From Microcystis viridis FACHB-1342 (GTDB lineage Bacteria > Cyanobacteriota > Cyanobacteriia > Cyanobacteriales > Microcystaceae), in NCBI RefSeq assembly GCF_014698335.1, contig NZ_JACJSV010000022.1:1-57522 (forward strand): a stretch of DNA of 57,522 nt, read 5' to 3'. Of the stretch, positions 42,612-49,692 are shown one piece after another. The position numbers were made by a program, and so were the translations under genes. Each line of letters begins with the position of its first letter. The stretch's first letter is position 1. The notes beneath the pieces were generated by a model. The model did not search any database. It was not told the DNA's origin and saw only the letters and a list, made by a program, of their open reading frames with translations.

Positions 42612-43094
42612 TTAAGTTTCTCCCTTACTTAAATTATGACAAAACAATTGAATGTCATTGATTATGGTTTGATAAGAATTAACAATTTGATGGGCGATGA
42701 TTAAAACCTTTTCCTCATCTAATTGGCAAGAATAAGCACTTCTCACCAGATGACGAAACCGCCGTAACTCATCCAAAATGAGCCTTGTTTCTTCTGTAAT
42801 AACTGCTTTTCTCACCCTAGGTATATCAACAGACATTTGCTCTAATAAATCTCGATGCCATTTATCCCCCGTTGGGAATCTTTGATCAATTTTTTTAGCA
42901 ATCACTTCAAATATACGCTCAATTCCAGTATAAACTCCATGGAAATTAAGCGCAATAGAATTAATTAATGCGTTTTGATACATGACATCCGATTGATTAG
43001 ATAATTCTCTTAAAAATATCTCTAACTGTTGTAGGGCTTGAAGAATTTTATTGAGTTCTTGATTAATTCTATCTTGAATTGATAAATTAGTCAT
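42612..43094 (-). CDS. hepT: HepT-like HEPN-domain toxin, copy A
   Basis: A 160-residue all-helical HEPN protein of the MntA-HepT toxin-antitoxin type. HepT toxins are ribonucleases with an RX4HXY motif. The corresponding segment here reads RHLVRSAY, with Ser in the place of the usual His; the Tyr, which MntA antitoxins AMPylate in characterised systems, is retained. Both copies in the window share this change. The start overlaps the stop of the mntA-like gene by four bases. Because the mntA of this copy has a nonsense mutation, this toxin would lack its own antitoxin but could be covered by copy B. Confidence 0.8.
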   Translation of the reverse strand: MTNLSIQDRINQELNKILQALQQLEIFLRELSNQSDVMYQNALINSIALNFHGVYTGIERIFEVIAKKIDQRFPTGDKWHRDLLEQMSVDIPRVRKAVITEETRLILDELRRFRHLVRSAYSCQLDEEKVLIIAHQIVNSYQTIINDIQLFCHNLSKGET

Positions 43095-43465
43095 AATTCA
43101 ACCCCCTGAGCAATTGCTGCTAAAATATAAGGAGGAGCCTTTTGAACTTCTACTAAATCCACCTCAAAATCCTGTCCATTATCTAACTCTGCTATCGCCT
43201 TAAAATAATCTTTCTCTGGTAAATCCCAAACCGCTAAATCAAGATCAGAATGGGGAGTTATTTCTTCATAATTTAACAATGAACCAAATAAAACAACTTT
43301 CGTGACTCCATACTTCTCTTTAAGGAGACTAGCACATTTTTGAGCAATTTTTAACCCTGCTTATTGCCGTTGTTTCATCTCTAATAGAAATTGTTCACGG
43401 GTTGCTCTCGCTGCTAAAACTTCAGCAATAATCTCTTGTTTTCGTTCTTCAGTTAACTGTGTCAT
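43091..43465 (-). pseudogene. mntA: MntA-like nucleotidyltransferase antitoxin, copy A, with a premature stop at codon 35
   Basis: Translation from ATG 43465 gives MTQLTEERKQEIIAEVLAAR and stops at TAA (43363-43361), where copy B has CAA (Gln35). After the stop the frame is open to 43091 and contains the minimal nucleotidyltransferase motif GS...SDLDLAVWDL. A restart at the internal ATG 43279 would leave out the GS part of the active site. The gene is therefore probably non-functional, while its partner hepT in the same copy is intact. Confidence 0.85.
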
Positions 43466-43544
43466 TATGATTACCCCTAAATCATTGAATATCAATAGTT
43501 TCTATAATAGCAATTTTTGTGATCAGCGATCGCTTCTTCTTCTC

Positions 43545-43618
43545 GATTGGATTGAAACAACGAAACCCAACAATAATAAAGGTGTGTTACTGCGGTGACA
43601 CACCTTTTATCTATCAGT
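43545..43618. repeat. 74-bp direct repeat, left copy, with hairpin
   Basis: This 74-base stretch recurs at 44747-44820 with about a dozen differences. Both contain a gene-tail-like string (LDWIETTKPNNNKGVLLR and stop in one frame) and a hairpin GGTGTGT (43581-43587) / ACACACC (43598-43604) followed by TTTT, usable as a rightward terminator. The two copies bracket the phd and phd-vapC genes. Confidence 0.75.
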
Positions 43619-43830
43619 CATCAGGAGAGCTTATTTATTTTCTGCTTAGATCAGTTAAAATTGAGGAATGATCGGCCTAGAAATTGGGTTTATCTTCGTA
43701 CTTAACCTTAACATGAGAGTGTAGGCTGGGTTTCACTATCGTTCAACCCAACCGTATTTTATCTGTTCCTTGCTGAGATTCAGTTAAAATTGTAGCGTTA
43801 TCACCATGAGTTAGATAGAACCCAACATCC

Positions 43831-44052
43831 ATGATCAACTCTCTCAAAGAAGCCCAGGCTAAACTCCCCGAACTGATTGACAATCTCAAACTGGGGGAAG
43901 AATTGTTAATCACCGACAATAATCGTCCAATTGCCCAATTAATCGGGCAAATACCCATACCGCCCCAACGCCTAGTCCCCGGACTATGTCAAGGAATAAT
44001 TACCATCGTAGCTGATGACGAAGAACATTGGCAAGATTTTTTGAAAACTTAA
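43831..44052 (+). CDS. Phd/YefM-type antitoxin without adjacent toxin
   Basis: A 73-residue antitoxin. Residues 1-35 form the Phd/YefM DNA-binding part (MINSLKEAQAKLPELIDNLK LGEE); the tail GIITIVADDEEHWQDFLKT is the toxin-binding helix. In most genomes this type is followed directly by a PIN toxin gene, as in the remnant at 42421-42595. Here the next gene, 17 bases later, is a second antitoxin, so the original toxin has been lost or both antitoxins now share one toxin. Confidence 0.8.
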   Translation: MINSLKEAQAKLPELIDNLKLGEELLITDNNRPIAQLIGQIPIPPQRLVPGLCQGIITIVADDEEHWQDFLKT

Positions 44053-44068
44053 ATAGAGATTTAACACT

Positions 44069-44287
44069 ATGACTAAATTAGATATAGCTCAAGCTAAATC
44101 CGATCTCTCAAAACTTCTCGATTTGGCAATTAACGGAGAAGAAATTGTTATTATGCAAGGCGACGAGCCAGTAGCCAAAATTTCCCCCATCAAACGACCC
44201 TTAAAACGAGGAAGTGCTAAGGGAAAAGTATGGATGAGCGATGACTTTGATGAACCTCTTGAAGACTTTCAAAATTACAGGGAATGA
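44069..44287 (+). CDS. Phd/YefM-type antitoxin of the VapC pair
   Basis: A 72-residue antitoxin: MTKLDIAQAKSDLSKLLDLA and GEEIVIMQGDEPVAKI form the dimeric DNA-binding domain, and the acidic tail MSDDFDEPLEDFQNYRE is the usual PIN-toxin-binding segment. Its last four bases overlap the start of the toxin gene (ATGA), so they are translationally coupled. Autoregulation through upstream operators is usual in the family. Confidence 0.85.
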   Translation: MTKLDIAQAKSDLSKLLDLAINGEEIVIMQGDEPVAKISPIKRPLKRGSAKGKVWMSDDFDEPLEDFQNYRE

Positions 44288-44667
44288 CTTTTTTATTGGA
44301 CACACATATTTTTCTTTGGTTTGTTAATGACGATCCTAGATTAAGCAATGCTCTCAAAGATTTAATTGAAGATGAGAACAATTTTAGTTATCTTAGTATC
44401 GCCAGTCTTTGGGAAATGTCTATTAAATATAATTTAGGAAAGTTAAGGTTAGTTCCTTCCTATGAAGAGTTTATTGAGAAAGAAGTGAACGAAAGTAGGA
44501 TTGTTTTACTAAATCTTGAACTAGAGCATCTAAAAATTAATGCTTCTCTACCTTTTCACCACAGAGATCCTTTTGATCGCATTATTATTGCTCAATCTAT
44601 GGCTGAGAATCTCCCTATCATTACAAGTGATTCAATTTTCAGTCAATATTCGATTGCGCTTATTTAG
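44284..44667 (+). CDS. vapC: VapC-type PIN-domain ribonuclease toxin
   Basis: A 127-residue PIN-domain toxin with the acidic active-site residues in place: Asp6 in FLLDTHIFLW, Glu near residue 43 in ASLWEMSIK, and the Asp pair in HHRDPFDRIIIAQ and ITSDS near residues 96-116. PIN toxins cleave specific RNAs, often tRNAs. It follows its antitoxin with a four-base overlap. The protein looks complete and active. Confidence 0.87.
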   Translation: MTFLLDTHIFLWFVNDDPRLSNALKDLIEDENNFSYLSIASLWEMSIKYNLGKLRLVPSYEEFIEKEVNESRIVLLNLELEHLKINASLPFHHRDPFDRIIIAQSMAENLPIITSDSIFSQYSIALI

Positions 44668-44746
44668 TGTAACTCAACAAATGAAAATATTATTGATCTT
44701 AGATCAAGATGAAGGAATAGCTCCCAATGATCCAGCCGCTCTTCTA

Positions 44747-44820
44747 GATTAGATTGAAGCAACGAAAACCAACACTAATAAAGGTGTGTTACTTCGCTGA
44801 CATACCTTTTACCTATCAGT
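44747..44820. repeat. 74-bp direct repeat, right copy
   Basis: The counterpart of 43545-43618. Its hairpin has one mismatch (GGTGTGT with ACATACC). It lies directly after a 24-codon fragment ending AALLD that I cannot assign, and just before the left end of the tnpB element. Confidence 0.75.
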
Positions 44821-44944
44821 TATAATGGAAAGGTTTGAAGCCTAGACTTTCATCGAAAATTTTGGGTCTGAAACCCCGTCGTTCTACGACGGCTTTACTG
44901 TTAAATATTAGCGCATTTACACGATATATGCTAAAATGTGAGAC

Positions 44945-46350
44945 ATGGAAAAAGCCTATTTTTACCGATTTTACCCAACACCCGAACAAGAGTCGCTATT
45001 GCGACGCACTTTGGGCTGTGTAAGATTAGTTTACAACAAAGCTCTCCACGAACGAACACAAGCTTGGTATGAAAGACAAGAAAGATTAGGCTACGCTCAA
45101 ACTTCTTCAATGACGCACTTTGGGCTGTGTAAGATTAGTTTACAACAAAGCTCTCCACGAACGAACACAAGCTTGGTATGAAAGACAAGAAAGATTAGGC
45201 TACGCTCAAACTTCTTCAATGACGCACTTTGGGCTGTGTAAGATTAGTTTACAACAAAGCTCTCCACGAACGAACACAAGCTTGGTATGAAAGACAAGAA
45301 AGATTAGGCTACGCTCAAACTTCTTCAATGTTGACCGATTGGAAAAAGCAAGAAGAATTAGACTTTTTAAACGAAGTTAGCTGTGTACCTTTACAACAAG
45401 GGTTAAGACATTTACAAACAGCTTTTACTAATTTCTTTGCTGGTCGTACTAAGTATCCCAACTTTAAGAAAAAACATCAGGGAGGAAGTGCCGAATTTAC
45501 CAAATCTGCTTTTAAATTTAAAGACAAACAAATCTATTTAGCCAAATGCACAGAACCTTTACCTATTCGATGGTCAAGACAAATACCAGAAGCTTGTGAA
45601 CCAAGCACAGTAACAGTCAGATTACATCCTTCTGGACGTTGGCATATCTCAATTAGATTTGATGACCCAACGATTAAGCCTTTACCAGTAACAGATAAAG
45701 CCATTGGAATTGACTTAGGAATTAGTAGCATTGTGATTACCAGCGATGGCGACAAAGTGTCTAATCCTAAGCATTTTAAAAAGCATTATCGGAGACTGCG
45801 AAGAGCATCGAAAAATCTTTCCAGAAAACAGAAAGGGTCAAAAAATCGGGAAAAAGCAAGAATCAAAGTAGCCAGAATTCACGCTCAAATCACCAATAGT
45901 AGAAAAGACCATTTACATAAGCTAACCACTCAATTAGTTCGTGAAAATCAAACGATTGTTGTTGAGAATTTAGCCGTTAAGAATATGGTCAAAAACCCGA
46001 AATTATCTCAGGCAATATCTGATGTAAGCTGGGGAGAAATAACCCGACAATTAGCCTATAAATGCCGTTGGTATGGCAGAAATTACATCGAAATAGATAG
46101 ATGGTTTCCTAGCTCTAAAAGGTGTAGTAATTGCGGGTATATTGCTGAGAAAATGCCGTTAAATGTTCGAGAATGGGACTGTCCAGACTGTGGGACTCAC
46201 CATGACCGAGATATTAACGCTAGTAAAAACATTTTGGCCGCAGGGCTTGCGGTGTTAGTCTGTAGAGCGACCATAAGACCAGAACAGAGTAAATCTGTTA
46301 AGGCAGGTGCGAAAAATCCTTCGGGAAAGAAGCAGAAACCTAAATCGTGA
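44945..46350 (+). pseudogene. tnpB: TnpB RNA-guided nuclease gene, frame disrupted by a tandem triplication
   Basis: The N-terminus MEKAYFYRFYPTPEQESLLR starts at 44945, but a 109-bp segment is present three times in tandem (45003-45329), shifting the frame twice. Removing two copies restores one 395-codon frame. The main part, open from TTG 45229 to 46350 (373 codons), retains the RuvC-type acidic residues (GIDLGIS, VVENLAVKN, HDRDINASKN) and the zinc finger CSNCGY / CPDCG. TnpB is an RNA-guided DNA nuclease that helps retain the element. A protein from TTG 45229 would lack the first 29 residues of the conserved N-terminal domain, so activity is doubtful. Confidence 0.85.
45003..45329 (+). 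repeat. Three perfect-looking 109-bp tandem repeats inside tnpB
   Basis: Units begin at 45003, 45112 and 45221, each with GACGCACTTTGGGCTGTG and ending ACTTCTTCAAT. I see no difference between the copies, so the duplication is recent. As 109 is not a multiple of three, each added copy shifts the reading frame by one base. Confidence 0.95.
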
Positions 46351-46441
46351 GGTTTGGGAATCACCGTCCGTTTACGGCGGTGAGGATGTCAACAAATGAT
46401 GCTCATCTCTCTGAAAAATCTGGGTATCGTATCGTACATAG

Positions 46442-46462
46442 TGTAATGTCGTTGTCACTACA
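46442..46462. promoter_or_regulatory. Probable operator of the tacAT operon
   Basis: TGTAATG (46442-46448) and CACTACA (46456-46462) form an imperfect inverted repeat with a seven-base spacer, 42 bases before the antitoxin start. A TATGTTAAAAT stretch just after it could be the -10 region. Ribbon-helix-helix antitoxins of this type repress their own operon by binding such palindromes. Confidence 0.5.
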
Positions 46463-46503
46463 TTATGTTAAAATAATTAAGTTTGGAATTACACACCCAT
46501 CTT

Positions 46504-46794
46504 ATGAGTAGTAAAACAAAAAGTAAGACTCAGCGTAATACCCTAAATTTGCGAATTAAGCCAGAAGAACGCAATTTGATCGATATGGCAGCCAAAGTGC
46601 AAGGTAAGAATAGAACTGATTTTATTTTGGAAGCCGCGCGGAATGCTGCGGAGGAAACTTTGCTCGAACGTACTATTTTTTTGGCTAGTCCAGAGGCTTA
46701 TGCAGAATTTATCGCACTTCTAGATGCACCACCTCAACCTAATGAACGTTTACGCAAAACCATGCAGACGCTCGCACCTTGGGAGAAGGAATGA
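46504..46794 (+). CDS. tacA: DUF1778 antitoxin (TacA-like)
   Basis: A 96-residue ribbon-helix-helix antitoxin: NTLNLRIKPEERNLIDMAAK and GKNRTDFILEAARNAAEETL (residues 13-55) are the DUF1778 signature, followed by a toxin-wrapping tail (FIALLDAPPQPNERLRKTMQ). It neutralises the GNAT toxin and represses the operon as a complex with it. The frame is open from 46483; ATG 46504 (MSSKTKSKTQ) fits the family. Its stop overlaps the toxin start (ATGA). Confidence 0.87.
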   Translation: MSSKTKSKTQRNTLNLRIKPEERNLIDMAAKVQGKNRTDFILEAARNAAEETLLERTIFLASPEAYAEFIALLDAPPQPNERLRKTMQTLAPWEKE

Positions 46795-47285
46795 ATTTGA
46801 CACCACCTGAACCTCTGGCTAGTTATCACTCAATCACTGATTTTTCCTGCGGAATTACTTCTCTTGATGATTGGTTGAAGCGTCGAGCTTATGCTAATCA
46901 AGCCAGTGGTGCAACTAGAACTTTTGTTACCTGCGTTGACAATAGGGTAGTTGGGTATTACGCCCTTGCTTCCGGGGCGATTAGTATACAATCAGCTAAT
47001 GGTAAATTTCGGCGGAATATGCCTAACCCAATTCCAGTGGTAATTTTGGCACGATTGGCAGTAGATACTTCTTACCAAGGTCAAGGTTTAGGATGCGGTT
47101 TATTTCGTGATGGTGCGCTACGGGTTGTTAAAGCGGCTGATACCATTGGTATTCGGGGAATTATTGTTCATGCTATTTCAGAAGAAGCTAAGAATTTTTA
47201 TTTGGCTTTAGGTTTTGATGTGTCTCCTCTTGAACCGATGACGTTGATGATTACTCTTAATGATTTACGCGCTTGTATTGCTTAG
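46791..47285 (+). CDS. tacT: GNAT toxin (TacT-like)
   Basis: A 164-residue acetyltransferase toxin. TacT-type toxins acetylate the amino acid on charged tRNAs and block translation. Typical segments are LDDWLKRRAYANQASGATRTFV, VVGYYALASGAI, the acetyl-CoA loop ILARLAVDTSYQGQGLGCGL and the FYLALGFDVSPLEPMTLMI end. It is coupled to the upstream DUF1778 antitoxin by a four-base overlap. All conserved parts are present, so the pair looks functional. Confidence 0.88.
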   Translation: MNLTPPEPLASYHSITDFSCGITSLDDWLKRRAYANQASGATRTFVTCVDNRVVGYYALASGAISIQSANGKFRRNMPNPIPVVILARLAVDTSYQGQGLGCGLFRDGALRVVKAADTIGIRGIIVHAISEEAKNFYLALGFDVSPLEPMTLMITLNDLRACIA

Positions 47286-47436
47286 TGCGCTACAGGGGCA
47301 ACACGGGGTCAACCACAGGGGGTTTGCCCCTACAGGTACGTTTAAGTCCAGAATAACTTTGCTTATGGCCTCATGAACAAGATGTTTGCCCTGATACACT
47401 TTACTTAGATTCAGTGCGATCACCAGTTATCTTTAA

Positions 47437-47919
47437 TTAAGTTTCTCCCTTACTTAAATTATTACAAAACAATTGAATGTCATTGATTATGGTTTGATAA
47501 GAATTAACAATTTCATGGGGGATGATTAAAACCTTTTCCTCATCTAATTGGCAAGAATAAGCACTTCTCACCAGATGACGAAACTGCCGTAACTCATCCA
47601 AAATGAGCCTTGTTTCTTCTGTAATAACTGCTTTTCTCACCCTAGGTATATCAACAGACATTTGCTCTAATAAATCTCGATGCCATTTATCCCCCGTTGG
47701 GAATCTTTGATCAATTTTTTTAGCAATCGCTTCAAATATACGCTCAATTCCAGTATAAACTCCATGCAAATTAAGCGCAATAGAATTAATTAATGCGTTT
47801 TGATACATGACATTCGATTGATGAGATAATTCTCTTAAAAATATCTCTAACTGTTGTAGGGCTTGAAAAATTTTATTGAGTTCTTGATTAATTCTATCTT
47901 GAATTGATAAATTAGTCAT
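47437..47919 (-). CDS. hepT: HepT-like HEPN-domain toxin, copy B
   Basis: A 160-residue protein differing from copy A at about ten positions (for example LIIPHEI for LIIAHQI). It shares the RHLVRSAY segment, in which the usual catalytic His of the HEPN RX4HXY motif is Ser. It overlaps the stop of the intact mntA-like gene by four bases. With an intact partner this copy is more likely than copy A to form a working module. Confidence 0.82.
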   Translation of the reverse strand: MTNLSIQDRINQELNKIFQALQQLEIFLRELSHQSNVMYQNALINSIALNLHGVYTGIERIFEAIAKKIDQRFPTGDKWHRDLLEQMSVDIPRVRKAVITEETRLILDELRQFRHLVRSAYSCQLDEEKVLIIPHEIVNSYQTIINDIQLFCNNLSKGET

Positions 47920-48290
47920 AATTCGACCCCCTGAGCAATTGCTGCTAAAATATAAGGATGAGCCTTTTGAACTTCTACTAAATCCACCTCAAAATCCTGT
48001 CCATTATCTAACTCTGCTATCGCTTTAAAATAATCTTTCTCTGGTAAATCCCAAACCGCTAAATCAAGATCAGAATGGGGAGTTATTTCTTCATAATTTA
48101 ACAATGAACCAAATAAAACAACTTTCGTGACTCCATACTTCTCTTTAAGGAGACTAGCACATTTTTGAGCAATTTTTAACCCTGCTTGTTGCCGTTGTTT
48201 CATCTCTAATAGAAATTGTTCACGGTTTGCTCTCGCTGCTAAAACTTCAGCAATAATCTCTTGTTTTCGTTCTTCAGTTAACTGTGTCAT
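47916..48290 (-). CDS. mntA: MntA-like nucleotidyltransferase antitoxin, copy B, intact
   Basis: A 124-residue minimal nucleotidyltransferase. Residues 1-45 are a helical extension (MTQLTEERKQEIIAEVLAAR onward); the catalytic core has FGSLLNYEEITPHSDLDLAV with the GS and DxD elements. In characterised systems the enzyme AMPylates a Tyr in HepT to silence it. ATG 48290 is chosen because it is conserved in copy A and starts a well-formed protein; the frame is open to 48320. Confidence 0.85.
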   Translation of the reverse strand: MTQLTEERKQEIIAEVLAARANREQFLLEMKQRQQAGLKIAQKCASLLKEKYGVTKVVLFGSLLNYEEITPHSDLDLAVWDLPEKDYFKAIAELDNGQDFEVDLVEVQKAHPYILAAIAQGVEL

Positions 48291-48515
48291 TATGATTACC
48301 CCTAAATCATTGAATATCAATAGTTTCTATGATAGCAATTTTTGTCATAAGCGATCGCCCATTTTGTCAGTTGGGTTGAGCAATAATAACTTTTGTCTGT
48401 CAAATATTAGTGACGCTTGAGCGAAACCCAACCACACCAATGTCGTCAATAATGTTGAGTTTCTAACTGGTATTAGTGCATTACGCTAACGCTAACTCAC
48501 CCTACACGCTAACTT

Positions 48516-49364
48516 TTATCTCATCGGTAAAGATTGCAATCCAAAACAGAGACCTTGACAGACTCTTGTTAGAAAATTTAAATCCAAAGTAGCGATTGTA
48601 TCCTGAGAACTATGATAATAGGGATTACGCATATTAGCAGTATCTGTCACCATAATTGCCGAATAACCGCAATCCCAAAAGGGAGAATGATCGCTGCGTC
48701 GAGTATCGGGGACGATATAACCTCCAAAAATTACCGGCAACCATTCGCAGGGAGTCTGATTTTCTCTCATGACTCGACTAAGAAAATTTAAATCCTCACG
48801 GGTTTTGAGATTGCCAATCAAAGCGATAAAATCCCCGGTGTTGGGGTAAAAATGTTCTAGAAAAGCTGGATATTTTTGAGAATGGGGATTTTTATCACAG
48901 TAACCGAGCATTTCTAAGGATAACATTAACCTTAAATCCTGCTTAGTTTGTTTTAATTTTTCTGCGTAGGCAATGCTCCCCAGTAATCCGTATTCTTCTA
49001 GATCGAAGGCAATTAAACGAATTGGATAATTAGCCTGATTCTCCCCAAAAAACCTCGCTAATTCTAATAATACCGCTAATCCCGTGGCGTTATCGTCAGC
49101 CCCCGGCGACCCCGGCACCGTGTCATAATGAGCGCCAATTAAAATCGGAGGTTTTTGACTATTGTTAGGCAAATCCAAGATTAAATTTTCGTAAACTTTT
49201 CCCTGAAAAGGGAAACAATGTGATTCAACCTTTCCCCAATTTCCTAACTCTTGCCGTAGGTATTCTCGCACATAAAAATGTCCTTGACTAGAGAAAAAAG
49301 GGTTTCTTTCTCGGACAATTTGTTCTAGGTGTTGGCTTAAGCGATCGCTAAGAAGATCAAACAT
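48516..49364 (-). CDS. M28 family zinc aminopeptidase
   Basis: A 282-residue metallopeptidase with the five metal ligands of the M28 family: His in IGAHYDTVPGSPGADDN, Asp in the same ADDNATG stretch, Glu pair in AFDLEEYGLLGS, Asp in MVTDTANMRNPYYH and the His of that last segment. The expected catalytic Glu is the first of the EE pair. No signal peptide is visible, so it probably acts in the cytoplasm on peptides. Its promoter region has been invaded by MITE-A copy 2. Confidence 0.87.
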   Translation of the reverse strand: MFDLLSDRLSQHLEQIVRERNPFFSSQGHFYVREYLRQELGNWGKVESHCFPFQGKVYENLILDLPNNSQKPPILIGAHYDTVPGSPGADDNATGLAVLLELARFFGENQANYPIRLIAFDLEEYGLLGSIAYAEKLKQTKQDLRLMLSLEMLGYCDKNPHSQKYPAFLEHFYPNTGDFIALIGNLKTREDLNFLSRVMRENQTPCEWLPVIFGGYIVPDTRRSDHSPFWDCGYSAIMVTDTANMRNPYYHSSQDTIATLDLNFLTRVCQGLCFGLQSLPMR

Positions 49365-49692
49365 TGATAGCAGCAGATAATTTAATCAAAAGAGCCAATG
49401 GATAGAGAAACTGAGGGAAAAATCGGGGAAAATAATAATTGTTAATTAGGGTCTGCTGAAAAAGTTTTTCCTGGTGGCAGGGTGTGGGGTGTGGGGTGTG
49501 GGGTGTGGGGTTTTACCCATTTTCACCTGGTCAATTACCTAATTTTCAGGGAAAAAGTACCTGAATTTTCCCCTCAATCACTGCAAGGGTCGGGACTTTT
49601 TGAGGTCAAAAAAGTCTAAAAGCCTTATCCAACAAGGTTTTTAGATTTATTCAGCAAACCCTAATTATAAAATATTCTGTGGAGCTAAAATC
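49365..49692. other. Divergent promoter region occupied by MITE-A copy 2
   Basis: Of these 328 bases, 213 are the MITE-A element. Only 84 bases on the peptidase side and 31 bases on the amine-oxidase side are unique, so promoters of both genes must lie in these short flanks or in the element. A TATAAA box at 49666-49671 is a possible -10 for the oxidase gene. Confidence 0.6.
49449..49661. repeat. MITE-A copy 2, TA-flanked
   Basis: A 213-base element closely similar to copy 1 (12859-13079): same left end GGGTCTGCTGAAAAAG, same right end complement of GGGTTTGCTGAATAAATC, the same GGTGTGG tandem repeats (one fewer) and the same interior. It is flanked by TA (and AATT) on both sides. Confidence 0.87.

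Larger units (their letters stand above)
42601..43533. repeat. 933-bp direct repeat, copy A (mntA-hepT module)
   Basis: The sequence from GTTATCTTTAATTAAG (42601) to GCGATCGC (43533) is repeated at 47426-48358 in the same orientation and with exactly the same length, differing by scattered substitutions. The repeat contains the complete mntA-hepT operon and its promoter region. The copies are 4825 bases apart. Confidence 0.92.
44870..46395 (+). mobile_element. IS200/IS605-family element carrying tnpB only
   Basis: The left-end hairpin CCGTCG-TTCTA-CGACGG (44876-44892) lies 52 bases before the tnpB start, and the right-end hairpin CACCGTCCG-TTTA-CGGCGGTG with a bulged T (46362-46382) lies just after its stop. 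Such subterminal hairpins are recognised by TnpA in this family. No tnpA gene is present, so the element depends on a transposase elsewhere. The exact outer ends cannot be fixed from one copy. The guide (omega) RNA of TnpB is expected to overlap the 3' end of tnpB and the right end. Confidence 0.8.
47426..48358. repeat. 933-bp direct repeat, copy B (mntA-hepT module)
   Basis: The second copy of the module at 42601-43533, same orientation and same length without insertions or deletions. Here both genes are open. The ends lie in intergenic DNA, and the right border in both copies is a HIP1 site (GCGATCGC). Confidence 0.92.

Noticed and set aside
44679-44752. A 24-codon frame after vapC as a separate gene
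   Set aside because: It is short, lacks a ribosome-binding site, and runs into the 74-bp repeat whose other copy has the same tail in another context; more likely a gene fragment.
45003-45329. CRISPR-like array
   Set aside because: The three 109-bp units are directly adjacent without spacers and encode part of TnpB; no cas genes are present.
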